Shown: positions 1 to 5,900 of the stretch, piece after piece | Layout: every line of letters starts with the position of its first letter | Numbering within the stretch: the first letter of the stretch is position 1 | Assembly (NCBI GenBank): GCA_002899795.1 | Contig: PPDG01000090.1 | Span: 1 to 5,919, forward strand | From: Desulfobacteraceae bacterium | GTDB taxonomy: Bacteria > Desulfobacterota > Syntrophobacteria > BM002 | Reading direction: 5' to 3' | Length of the DNA: 5,919 nucleotides | The notes under the pieces: generated by a model | Database searches by the model: none | What the model was told of the DNA's origin: nothing | What the model saw: only the letters and a program-made list of their open reading frames with translations | Position numbers and translations under genes: made by a program

Positions 1-161
1 CGGCAATCGGGGAGGTCTTCGGCACCTTCGTAGTGCCGAACATGATGGCCAACGCCGCCCGGGGTATGAAAGCTGAGTTGGCAGTAACGCAGGCGGAAAC
101 CTTGACCAAAGCAATCTTCGAGAAGTGGCGCCGAAAGGGATTGGTCGGCGGAAAAACCTAA
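1..161 (+). CDS. ABC transporter solute-binding protein, C-terminal end (partial)
   Basis: Only the last 52 codons are present; the gene enters from the left edge and ends at TAA 159-161, reading codons from position 3. The tail has the features expected at the end of family 1 (carbohydrate) extracellular binding proteins: a stretch with VVPNMMANAARG, then an amphipathic helix (VTQAETLTKAIFEKWRRKG) and a short Gly-rich basic end. In such proteins this region closes the C-terminal lobe with helices. The product would be a secreted or lipid-anchored protein that captures the substrate outside the membrane and hands it to the two permeases encoded downstream. The assignment rests mainly on context: it lies directly before ATPase and permease genes of the CUT1 type, whose binding protein is commonly the first gene. 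The fragment alone is too short to prove the family or name the substrate, and the signal peptide is outside the window. Confidence 0.72.
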   Translation, partial: AIGEVFGTFVVPNMMANAARGMKAELAVTQAETLTKAIFEKWRRKGLVGGKT

Positions 162-186
162 ATTTGTTTTTCAGCTCAATTGACTA

Positions 187-215
187 TTGGAGATAAAGAC
201 TGGGGGCCTTATAAT
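187..215 (+). promoter_or_regulatory. Candidate sigma-70 promoter for the ATPase-permease genes
   Basis: A perfect TATAAT lies at 210-215. Exactly 17 nt upstream is TTGGAG at 187-192, which matches only the TTG of the TTGACA consensus. A better -35 match, TTGACT at 180-185, is 24 nt from the -10 box and so too far away. Transcription would start near 221-223, giving a leader of about 70 nt before the ATPase start at 293. The box sits in the loop of the inverted repeat at 198-230. This would allow the three transporter genes to be transcribed separately from the binding protein gene. The -10 match is exact, but the -35 is weak and nothing here shows activity. Confidence 0.45.
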
Positions 216-230
216 GCCAGGCCTCCAGTC
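198..230 (+). repeat. Inverted repeat / stem-loop between binding-protein and ATPase genes
   Basis: Left arm 198-209 pairs with right arm 219-230 over 12 bp, with one G-U pair (204 with 224) and a 9-nt loop at 210-218. As RNA made by readthrough from the binding-protein gene it would form a strong hairpin. It is followed by TTGCTTT, not an unbroken U-tract, so it is at best a weak or partial terminator. Such hairpins after binding-protein genes often protect the upstream message or reduce readthrough so that binding protein is made in excess. As DNA it is a dyad centred on the candidate -10 box and could be an operator. Confidence 0.6.
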
Positions 231-248
231 TTGCTTTGGGCTGGAGAG

Positions 249-270
249 GCTCTCATATTTAAATGGGAGC
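249..270 (+). other. Small leader hairpin before the ATPase gene
   Basis: Bases 249-256 pair with 263-270 in an 8-bp stem with one G-U pair (253 with 266) and a 6-nt AT-only loop. It ends 22 nt before the ATPase start. The segment 251-256 (TCTCAT) can alternatively pair perfectly with 275-280 (ATGAGA), which lies closer to the ribosome binding site. The two structures exclude each other. This could tune translation of the ATPase gene, but stems of this size also occur by chance. Confidence 0.3.
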
Positions 271-292
271 TAAAATGAGATAAAGAGAACCT

Positions 293-1330
293 ATGGCTCA
301 AGTGGGGACAAGAGGTCTTAAAAAGTATTTCGGCGAGGTTAGGGCGGTGGACGGCGTCGATCTAACCACTCGTGAGGGGGAGTTTCTGGTGCTGTTGGGG
401 CCTTCTGGTTGCGGGAAAACGACGCTTTTGCGGATGATCGCCGGCCTGGAACGGCCGAGCGCCGGAGAGGTTCTTATCGACGATCAGGTAGTGAACGAAC
501 TGCCACCTCGAGTTCGGAAGATCGCCATGGTCTTCCAGAACTACGCCCTCTACCCCCACATGACAGTCTTCAAGAATATAGTCTTCCCTCTCAAAGCCCA
601 GAAAGTGCCAAAGGACCAGTGGAAGCAGAAAGTAGTCACGGCGGCCTCCATGTTCGGTATCGAGAAGCTGCTTGAGCGCAAACCTCGTGAGCTCTCCGGG
701 GGGGAAAGGCAGCGGGTGGCTCTGGCCCGGGCCATGGTACGCGAGCCCACCGTCTTTCTCTTTGATGAACCGCTTTCCAACCTGGACGCCAAGCTCAGGC
801 ACTCGGCCCGATTTGAGCTGAAGCGGTTCCAAGAAGAGATAGGAATAACCACCATCTATGTAACCCATGACCAGGTAGAGGCAATGGGGCTGGGGGACCG
901 TATTGCTGTTATGAGTGAAGGCAGGGTTAGGCAGATTGGAGCGCCCCGCGAGGTCTACCATGAGCCGGCCGATACCTTTGTGGCCACCTTCATGGGGTCG
1001 CCGCCGATGAACCTGATCCAGAGGGACGAAGTCCTTGTGGGCATTCGTCCCGAGTGCTTTTTGCCCAAAGAGATATATGATGTGAGCGACGACCTCAGGA
1101 GTTTCCAGTTCCGGGTCTGGCGGGTAGAGCATCTTGGCTCAGACCGGCTGGTCTACGGCTCTCTGGACCAAGATGGGGAGGCGCCGGAGGAAGCCATCAT
1201 TGCCAAGGTACCTCTTAATGTGTCCGTATCGATCCAAAAAGGTCAAGTGTATGAATTTGCCGTATTAGCCCAGGATATCAAGCTTTTTGATCGGGAGACC
1301 GGCCTGCGAACTGAAAAGAAATTTTTTTGA
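293..1330 (+). CDS. CUT1-family ABC transporter ATP-binding protein (MalK/UgpC-like)
   Basis: This is the cytoplasmic ATPase that, as a dimer, powers the importer formed with the two permeases downstream. All ABC motifs are intact: stacking aromatic F13, Walker A GPSGCGKTT (36-44), Q-loop Q82 in FQNYALYPHM, signature LSGGERQR (134-141), Walker B VFLFDEP (154-160) with catalytic E159, D-loop SNLD (162-165) and switch histidine H192. A C-terminal TOBE/MalK-type domain follows from about 240 to 335, recognisable by SPPMNLI (236-242) and VGIRPE (249-254). At 345 residues it is shorter than the roughly 360-375 usual for MalK/UgpC. The missing stretch lies between those two TOBE marks, which are almost adjacent here. 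The start is secure: an in-frame TAA at 281-283 lies four codons upstream and no other ATG intervenes. The ribosome site (AGAGA, 284-288) is weak. The closest named relatives are MalK, UgpC and MsmX; the sequence does not decide the substrate. Confidence 0.95.
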   Translation: MAQVGTRGLKKYFGEVRAVDGVDLTTREGEFLVLLGPSGCGKTTLLRMIAGLERPSAGEVLIDDQVVNELPPRVRKIAMVFQNYALYPHMTVFKNIVFPLKAQKVPKDQWKQKVVTAASMFGIEKLLERKPRELSGGERQRVALARAMVREPTVFLFDEPLSNLDAKLRHSARFELKRFQEEIGITTIYVTHDQVEAMGLGDRIAVMSEGRVRQIGAPREVYHEPADTFVATFMGSPPMNLIQRDEVLVGIRPECFLPKEIYDVSDDLRSFQFRVWRVEHLGSDRLVYGSLDQDGEAPEEAIIAKVPLNVSVSIQKGQVYEFAVLAQDIKLFDRETGLRTEKKFF

Positions 1331-1339
1331 GAGGAGAAT

Positions 1340-2284
1340 ATGTCAGCTTTTAACGGGGAGTTTGGCGGGCCCCTAAGTCATATCTGGGACAGGGAGCGGG
1401 TGCTTGCCCCGCTGCTGATAGCGCCTGCTATCCTCTATATTGTGGTGTTGGTGGGAGCACCCTTTTTCCTGGCCGTCTACTATAGCCTCAGCGACGCTAC
1501 CACGGGCAGTCAGAGCTTGCACTTTGTGGGGCTAAGTAATTTTCAAGCTGTCCTCAAAGACCCTGTCTTCCGCAAGTCACTGATAAACACCTTCATCTTC
1601 ACCTTGGTCTCTCAAGCACTGGTACTGGTGCTGGCGAAAGTCCTGGCTCTGGCCCTGCTCAAAGACTTTCGGGGAAAGTGGCTTGTAAAGTTTCTTATAT
1701 TACTGCCCTGGACTGCCCCCATCGCCCTGGGGACTATCGGCTGGATGTGGATGCTGGACTCGATTTTCAGCCCCATTGACTGGATTTTACGATACATGGG
1801 TCTCCTTGGTGCACCTGGTGCTATCCTCGGGGCCAATTCCAATCTCTACTGGCTGGGAGTGCCGAGCCTGGCCATGCTCTCCGTTATCCTGGTTCACACC
1901 TGGCGCATGCTCCCCTTGGCGACGGTGATTCTGCTGGCCGGCTTGACCTCCATTCCCCAGGAAATCCTCGATGCCGCCGAGGTGGATGGGGCCGGGTTCT
2001 GGCGCCGGTTGTTCCAGATTATGATCCCCATGCTCCTTCCCATCATGACCGTTGCGGTGCTCTTTGGGATTGTCTTTACCTTCACCGACATTACCGTCGT
2101 CTATCTTCTAACCCAGGGTGGACCGGTCCACAGTACCCAGGTTTTAGCCAGTTGGGCCTTCTTCAAGGGCATTGAGGCGGGTGATCTGGCCCAGGGCGCG
2201 GCCGTTGCCCTCTTTCTATTTCCCGCCATGGCAGGCGTGGCCGCTCTCATGCTCCGATTGGCCCGCCGCACCGAGGTGACCTGA
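1340..2284 (+). CDS. CUT1-family ABC transporter permease (MalF/UgpA-like)
   Basis: This is one of two inner-membrane subunits forming the channel. The 314 residues hold about six hydrophobic segments, near 22-48, 81-107, 115-138, 172-200, 229-256 and 285-307. The cytoplasmic coupling loop that docks on the ATPase is visible as the EAA motif at about 208-230: DAAEVDGAG followed by IMIP, with the conserved glycine at 217 and proline at 230. The size fits UgpA-like subunits; the large periplasmic insertion of enteric MalF is absent. The start follows the ATPase stop by 9 nt. The site GAGGAG (1331-1336) sits directly after that stop with only 3 nt to the ATG, which is short. The ATPase stop codon is in frame with this start, so no earlier start is possible. 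The pairing with the next gene indicates a heterodimeric channel. Confidence 0.94.
   Translation: MSAFNGEFGGPLSHIWDRERVLAPLLIAPAILYIVVLVGAPFFLAVYYSLSDATTGSQSLHFVGLSNFQAVLKDPVFRKSLINTFIFTLVSQALVLVLAKVLALALLKDFRGKWLVKFLILLPWTAPIALGTIGWMWMLDSIFSPIDWILRYMGLLGAPGAILGANSNLYWLGVPSLAMLSVILVHTWRMLPLATVILLAGLTSIPQEILDAAEVDGAGFWRRLFQIMIPMLLPIMTVAVLFGIVFTFTDITVVYLLTQGGPVHSTQVLASWAFFKGIEAGDLAQGAAVALFLFPAMAGVAALMLRLARRTEVT
2273..2279 (+). promoter_or_regulatory. Ribosome binding site for the second permease, inside the first permease gene
   Basis: GAGGTGA lies 4 nt before the ATG at 2284, within the last codons of the preceding permease gene. The stop and start share one base (TGATG, 2282-2286), an arrangement typical of translational coupling. 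This would keep the two channel subunits at similar levels. Confidence 0.65.
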
Positions 2285-3123
2285 TGGCGGGCTTGAGGCA
2301 GATAGGAAAGCGAAGTTCACTCTATGGAGTGGTGATCTTCTTCTCTCTCTTCAGTGCCTTCCCCTTCTTCTGGATGGTTATTGCCTCCTTCAAGCGGGCC
2401 CATGACCTCTATACTCTGAAGAACAACCCCTTCCTCTTCAATGAACCCCCCACCCTGGAGCACCTGCACCATCTTTTTTTTGGTACCTTATTTGTTAAAT
2501 ATCTCATCAACACCGTGGTGGTGGGTATAGCAGTGGTGGTAATCACCTTGGTGGTTGCGGTCCCCGCCGCCTATAGTCTGGCGCGCTGGGCCGGGCGCTG
2601 GGGCGAAAATCTGGGCATAGCCATCTTTCTCACCTATTTGGTGCCGCCCACCCTGTTGTTTATCCCACTCTCCCGGGTGATCGGCTTCCTCGGGCTGCAG
2701 GAATCCTTGTGGTCTTTAATCTTGATTTATCCCACCTTCACCATCCCCTTCTGCACCTGGCTGTTGATGGGCTTCTTCAAGTCTATCCCCTTGGACATCG
2801 AGGAGCAGGCCCTGGTGGATGGCTACAGCCGCGTTGGGGCCATGGTGAGGATAGTCCTTCCCCTCTCAATCTCAGGACTCCTCACCGTAGTGGTTTTCTC
2901 CTTTACCCTGTCCATGCACGAATTCATTTACGCCCTGGCCTTCATCTCCAGTTCAGCCCTAAAAACGGTGAGCATCGGAGTGCCAACAGAGCTCATTGGG
3001 GAATTCTTCGAGTGGGGGCCGTTGATGGCCGGAGCCCTCATCCCAAGTATTCCCGCGGCCATCTTGTACACCCTCTTCCTGGATCGCTTCATCGCCGGCT
3101 TCACAATGGGAGCTATCAAGTAG
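2284..3123 (+). CDS. CUT1-family ABC transporter permease (MalG/UgpE-like)
   Basis: This is the second inner-membrane channel subunit. The 279 residues include an N-terminal segment near 13-35 with the FPFFWMVIASFK pattern usual in MalG/UgpE proteins, then hydrophobic segments near 72-100, 108-132, 142-165, 190-217 and 245-267. The EAA coupling loop is at about 173-193: EEQALVDG, ending in IVLP, with conserved G180 and P193. The C-terminus FIAGFTMGAIK is the characteristic end of this subunit type. Length is normal for the family. It overlaps the upstream permease gene by one base, so the two are co-translated. No further transporter gene follows; the next gene starts 103 nt downstream and is unrelated. 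Confidence 0.94.
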   Translation: MAGLRQIGKRSSLYGVVIFFSLFSAFPFFWMVIASFKRAHDLYTLKNNPFLFNEPPTLEHLHHLFFGTLFVKYLINTVVVGIAVVVITLVVAVPAAYSLARWAGRWGENLGIAIFLTYLVPPTLLFIPLSRVIGFLGLQESLWSLILIYPTFTIPFCTWLLMGFFKSIPLDIEEQALVDGYSRVGAMVRIVLPLSISGLLTVVVFSFTLSMHEFIYALAFISSSALKTVSIGVPTELIGEFFEWGPLMAGALIPSIPAAILYTLFLDRFIAGFTMGAIK

Positions 3124-3168
3124 TGGCAACATGGCCGTGTCTCGCCGCTCTTGTTTGAAGCATCAGAA

Positions 3169-3185
3169 AACAAAAACGGCTGACC
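3169..3185 (+). repeat. 17-nt direct repeat, copy 1 (upstream of the HerA-like gene)
   Basis: The 17 bases AACAAAAACGGCTGACC recur exactly at 5778-5794. This copy lies in the gap between the second permease gene and the HerA-like gene, 41 nt before the latter. Here the sequence has no matching right arm downstream, so it does not form the hairpin that copy 2 forms. It could be a remnant or half of a terminator-type element. Confidence 0.7.
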
Positions 3186-3214
3186 ATGTCTAAATCACTA
3201 TTCTGGATTTTTTT

Positions 3215-3220
3215 GGAGGT
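3215..3220 (+). promoter_or_regulatory. Strong ribosome binding site of the HerA-like gene
   Basis: GGAGGT is an almost perfect anti-16S complement, with 6 nt of spacing to the ATG at 3227, and follows a run of seven T at 3208-3214. It fixes the start of the large ATPase gene. It is the best ribosome site in the window, so this gene need not depend on coupling to the transporter genes. Confidence 0.8.
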
Positions 3221-3226
3221 TCACCA

Positions 3227-5674
3227 ATGAACGACTACGAAAAGCTCGGTGCCTTTTATCTAGGCAGGGATTACGATCTTGCCACACGTAAGCTCAAAGA
3301 CAGATTAGTCCTCTATGATTCCAAGGACCTCACGACCCATGGAGTCATCATTGGCATGACTGGCAGCGGCAAAACTGGTCTCGGTATCGCCCTTATCGAA
3401 GAGGCTCTCATCGATGGAGTTCCTGTTATTGCCGTCGATCCCAAAGGAGACTTGTCCAATCTGTTGTTAAGTTTTCCCGAACTGCGTGCTGAGGATTTCC
3501 GTTCCTGGGTAAATGAGCAGGACGCCATGCTCGAGGGACTGACGCTGGATGAGTATGCGGCAAAGCAAGCAAAAACCTGGCGCAAAGGGCTGGCGGAGTG
3601 GGGCCAGGAGCCCGAACGTATCGCTCGTCTTCGGGCCTCGGCGGACTTCGCGGTGTACACGCCAGGAAGCAATGCGGGTCTGCCGGTGAGCGTTTTGCGG
3701 ACTTTCGCTCCACCGCCAGGGGCCATTCTTAACGATAGCGATTTGCTACGAGAACGCATTCAGACTACCACTACGGGCCTGCTTGCTATCATTGGCATTG
3801 AGGCAGACCCGCTCACTAGTCCTGAGCATATTCTGATCGCCAATATACTGGAGTCAACATGGTCAAGCGGTAAAGGCCTTGACCTGGCCGGGTTGATCCA
3901 TGCTATTCAGTCTCCTCCCTTCGAACGACTGGGAGTCATGGATTTGGATTCTTTCTTTCCTGCCAAAGAGCGCTTCGGCCTTGCCATGCGCTTGAACAGT
4001 CTATTAGCCGCGCCAGGTTTTGAAAGCTGGCTTTCTGGCGAACCTCTGGATATCAATCGCATGCTCTTCACAGACCAGGGCAAGCCGAGGCTCTCAATAT
4101 TTACTATTAGTCATCTGTCAGATGGTGAGCGGATGTTCTTCATCTCCATACTGCTGAATGAAATTCTGGGATGGATGAGGATGCAGCCCGGAACCTCAAG
4201 CCTGCGAGCCATTTTGTACATAGATGAGATTTTCGGGTATTTTCCGCCAGTAAAGAATCCGCCTTCAAAAGCACCGCTACTGACCCTATTGAAACAGGCC
4301 CGGGCTTTTGGCCTGGGTGTAGTGCTCTCCACTCAGAACCCGGTGGATATTGACTACAAGGGACTTTCCAATGCAGGGACCTGGCTTATCGGTCGCCTTC
4401 AGACCGATCAGGATAAGGAGCGAGTTCTGGGTGGGCTTGAGGGAGCTGCTGCAGGTACCGGTTTTGATCGGGGGCAGGCTGCCGATACCCTCTCAAGACT
4501 CGGTAAACGCGTATTCCTTCTCCATAATGTTCATGAAAACGAACCTGCTATTTTTCAGACTCGCTGGGTGCTTTCCTATTTGCGGGGCCCCATGACCCGC
4601 GAGCAAATCAAGGTGATTATGGCTGCTCGCAAAGAGCAGGAATCGGCCCTCACTCCGCCTTTGCCTGGAGGCCAACACGCAGCGGCTAGTGCTGTTTCGC
4701 GAGTCACAGAACCAGATGCTTTACCCACAGTCACCTCACAACCACCGGTGCTGCCCCCGGGGATAGATGTGTTTTACCTGGCTGCATCAGGAGCCGGTCA
4801 TGGTCTCATCTACTATCCCGCGGTGATCGGCCAAGTAGATGTTTTTTACAGCAGCGTCGGCCATGATGTGGATACAACGAAAACCATGGCCTTTGCAGTC
4901 GAATTTGAAGAGGGGCCCGTAGCCCTCGACTGGGACAAGGCTGTAGAATTCGGACTGGCTGACGTGCAATCCACTCCTGTGCCGGGCGCAGAGTTTGGTG
5001 AGTTGCCAGTGGCGGCTAATGACTTGAAGGCCTACCGCAATTGGAACAGAGATCTCCTGCGATGGATCCGCTTAAACCGTCCGCTCACGCTCTATCGGTC
5101 CAAACGGTTTAAGCAGACAAGTTGGGTGCATGAAACTGAAGGTGAGTTTCGTGCCCGGCTTGCGCAGGGAGCTCGTGAAAAGCGGGATCTGGCAATCGAG
5201 AAGCTGCGCCGCAAATACAGTTCAAAGTTCACCACATTGAACAACCGGCTGATGCGTGCCGAGCAGTCCGTTGCCCGAGAGGAGGAACAAGCCACATCCA
5301 AGACGATGGCGACGGCCATTTCTTTTGGAACAGCAATTCTGGGCGCCTTTTTGGGACGCAAGACCATCAGCGCCACCTCAGCCTCGCGCATGGGAACGGC
5401 AATGAAATCGGCTGGTGGGATGCGGAAGGAAAAGATGGATGTGGCCAGAGCCCGGCAGACTGCTGAGGCTATTAGGAATGAGATGAACGAGCTCGACATG
5501 CAACTGCAGTCGGACATCCAAAGTCTGGAGGGGGCGTACGATCCGGCCTCGGAGGAGCTTGAGGAAATCAGCTTGAAGCCCAAGAGCACCAATATGAGCC
5601 TGAGAATCTTTGGCCTGGCCTGGATGCCTTACCGTAAGGACACAGGGGGGCGGTTGAGTCCCGACTGGAGTTAG
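3227..5674 (+). CDS. HerA/FtsK-superfamily ATP-binding protein (DUF87/DUF853-like), function unknown
   Basis: An 815-residue P-loop ATPase related to HerA-type DNA translocases. The core runs from about 35 to 465. Walker A is GMTGSGKT (43-50), followed by VIAVDPKGDLSNLL (67-80), a strong mark of this family. Walker B is ILYIDE (329-334) with acidic D333 and E334, the sensor-like STQNP is at 368-372, and WLIGRLQTDQDKERV (386-400) carries the likely arginine finger R390. The N-terminal region is short, so the HAS-barrel of archaeal HerA seems absent. A Pro/Ala-rich linker (about 471-511) leads to a mixed region (512-625). Charged helical stretches follow at about 636-690 and 731-778, separated by a Gly/Ala-rich hydrophobic stretch (693-710), and the protein ends in a short likely beta segment (790-802). 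Members are probably hexameric pumps or remodelling ATPases, but DNA as the substrate is inferred, not shown. No nuclease, SIR2 or other partner lies nearby. Confidence 0.88.
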   Translation: MNDYEKLGAFYLGRDYDLATRKLKDRLVLYDSKDLTTHGVIIGMTGSGKTGLGIALIEEALIDGVPVIAVDPKGDLSNLLLSFPELRAEDFRSWVNEQDAMLEGLTLDEYAAKQAKTWRKGLAEWGQEPERIARLRASADFAVYTPGSNAGLPVSVLRTFAPPPGAILNDSDLLRERIQTTTTGLLAIIGIEADPLTSPEHILIANILESTWSSGKGLDLAGLIHAIQSPPFERLGVMDLDSFFPAKERFGLAMRLNSLLAAPGFESWLSGEPLDINRMLFTDQGKPRLSIFTISHLSDGERMFFISILLNEILGWMRMQPGTSSLRAILYIDEIFGYFPPVKNPPSKAPLLTLLKQARAFGLGVVLSTQNPVDIDYKGLSNAGTWLIGRLQTDQDKERVLGGLEGAAAGTGFDRGQAADTLSRLGKRVFLLHNVHENEPAIFQTRWVLSYLRGPMTREQIKVIMAARKEQESALTPPLPGGQHAAASAVSRVTEPDALPTVTSQPPVLPPGIDVFYLAASGAGHGLIYYPAVIGQVDVFYSSVGHDVDTTKTMAFAVEFEEGPVALDWDKAVEFGLADVQSTPVPGAEFGELPVAANDLKAYRNWNRDLLRWIRLNRPLTLYRSKRFKQTSWVHETEGEFRARLAQGAREKRDLAIEKLRRKYSSKFTTLNNRLMRAEQSVAREEEQATSKTMATAISFGTAILGAFLGRKTISATSASRMGTAMKSAGGMRKEKMDVARARQTAEAIRNEMNELDMQLQSDIQSLEGAYDPASEELEEISLKPKSTNMSLRIFGLAWMPYRKDTGGRLSPDWS

Positions 5675-5715
5675 TTTTGTCCGTAGCGGACGGTGAATTC
5701 ACATGACCTAACAAG

Positions 5716-5745
5716 CACAAGTGCACTTCCTGTCTCTGCACTGTG
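5716..5745 (+). other. Imperfect hairpin after the HerA-like gene
   Basis: Bases 5716-5725 pair with 5737-5745 over 9 bp with a single bulged A at 5719 or 5720 and an 11-nt loop. No T-run follows, so it is not a terminator on its own. A smaller 5-bp hairpin (5679-5683 with 5687-5691, loop TAG) lies just after the stop codon. Both would be part of the 3' untranslated region ahead of the real terminator and might stabilise the message. Confidence 0.3.
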
Positions 5746-5777
5746 GGGTTTCGTATTCTGGTCGAAGGTAAGTTAAG

Positions 5778-5794
5778 AACAAAAACGGCTGACC
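5778..5794 (+). repeat. 17-nt direct repeat, copy 2 (left arm of the terminator)
   Basis: An exact copy of 3169-3185. Here the last 14 bases form the left arm of the terminator hairpin at 5781-5816. The match ends abruptly on both sides (A versus G at each flank). Confidence 0.7.
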
Positions 5795-5816
5795 GTTTAC
5801 ACGGCCAGCCGTTTTT
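5781..5816 (+). terminator. Bidirectional intrinsic terminator between the HerA-like gene and tRNA-Glu
   Basis: Left arm 5781-5794 pairs with 5803-5816 in a 14-bp stem with one A-C mismatch (5792 with 5805); a closing G-C pair (5795 with 5802) leaves a 6-nt loop. The core is GC-rich (CGGCTG/CAGCCG). A run of five A opens it and five T close it, so it works as a terminator on either strand. On the plus strand it ends the HerA-like transcript about 107 nt after the stop codon. On the minus strand it lies 6 nt beyond the CCA end of the tRNA and ends that transcript. Confidence 0.9.
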
Positions 5817-5822
5817 ATTCTT

Positions 5823-5900
5823 TGGCGTCCCCAAGGGGATTTGAACCCCTGTCGCCGGCGTGAAAGGCCGGTGTCCTGGACCGGGCTAGACGATGGGGAC
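5823..5900 (-). tRNA. tRNA-Glu (anticodon UUC)
   Basis: Read on the minus strand, the gene folds as a full cloverleaf. The 7-bp acceptor stem GTCCCCA/TGGGGAC is formed by 5894-5900 and 5827-5833. The D-arm follows, then the anticodon stem CCGGC/GCCGG around the loop CTTTCAC, which gives anticodon TTC for glutamate. The T-arm AGGGG/CCCCT has the loop TTCAAAT, with A where the more usual TTCGAAT has G. The discriminator base is G (5826) and the CCA end is encoded (5823-5825), so the mature end needs no CCA addition. The sequence closely resembles the familiar bacterial tRNA-Glu, including E. coli. A TATTTA stretch just upstream on the minus strand (near 5912-5917) could be a -10 box, but the -35 would lie outside the window. 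Confidence 0.96.

Noticed and set aside
263..283. Six-codon leader reading frame ahead of the ATPase gene
   Set aside because: It has no ribosome site, and its first ATG lies in the hairpin stem; there is no sign that it is translated.
362..1132. Long minus-strand open frame of 256 codons opposite the ATPase gene
   Set aside because: It is the antisense shadow of a fully conserved ABC ATPase, shows no known motif and no ribosome site, and its composition simply reflects the coding strand.
1322..1328. Programmed transcriptional slippage at the T7 run ending the ATPase gene
   Set aside because: Adding or losing one T only appends a short tail to an already complete protein; nothing indicates a functional product.
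2709..3158. Plus-strand open frame of 149 codons overlapping the second permease gene
   Set aside because: It is out of frame with an intact, motif-bearing permease; its His/Pro/Leu-rich translation is typical of a frame-shifted reading of membrane-protein codons.
3199..3204. TATTCT as a -10 box for the HerA-like gene
   Set aside because: Only 4 of 6 bases match and there is no acceptable -35 at 16-18 nt upstream.
5092..5592. Minus-strand open frame of 166 codons opposite the C-terminal arm of the HerA-like protein
   Set aside because: Its Ser/Arg/Ala-rich translation mirrors the Glu/Arg-rich sense strand, and no ribosome site or homology is recognisable.
3124..5900. tRNA-associated integrated element carrying the HerA-like gene
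   Set aside because: The tRNA 3' end faces the gene, but no copy of the tRNA 3' sequence is seen elsewhere in the window and there is no integrase or transposase. The 17-nt repeat lies outside the tRNA.
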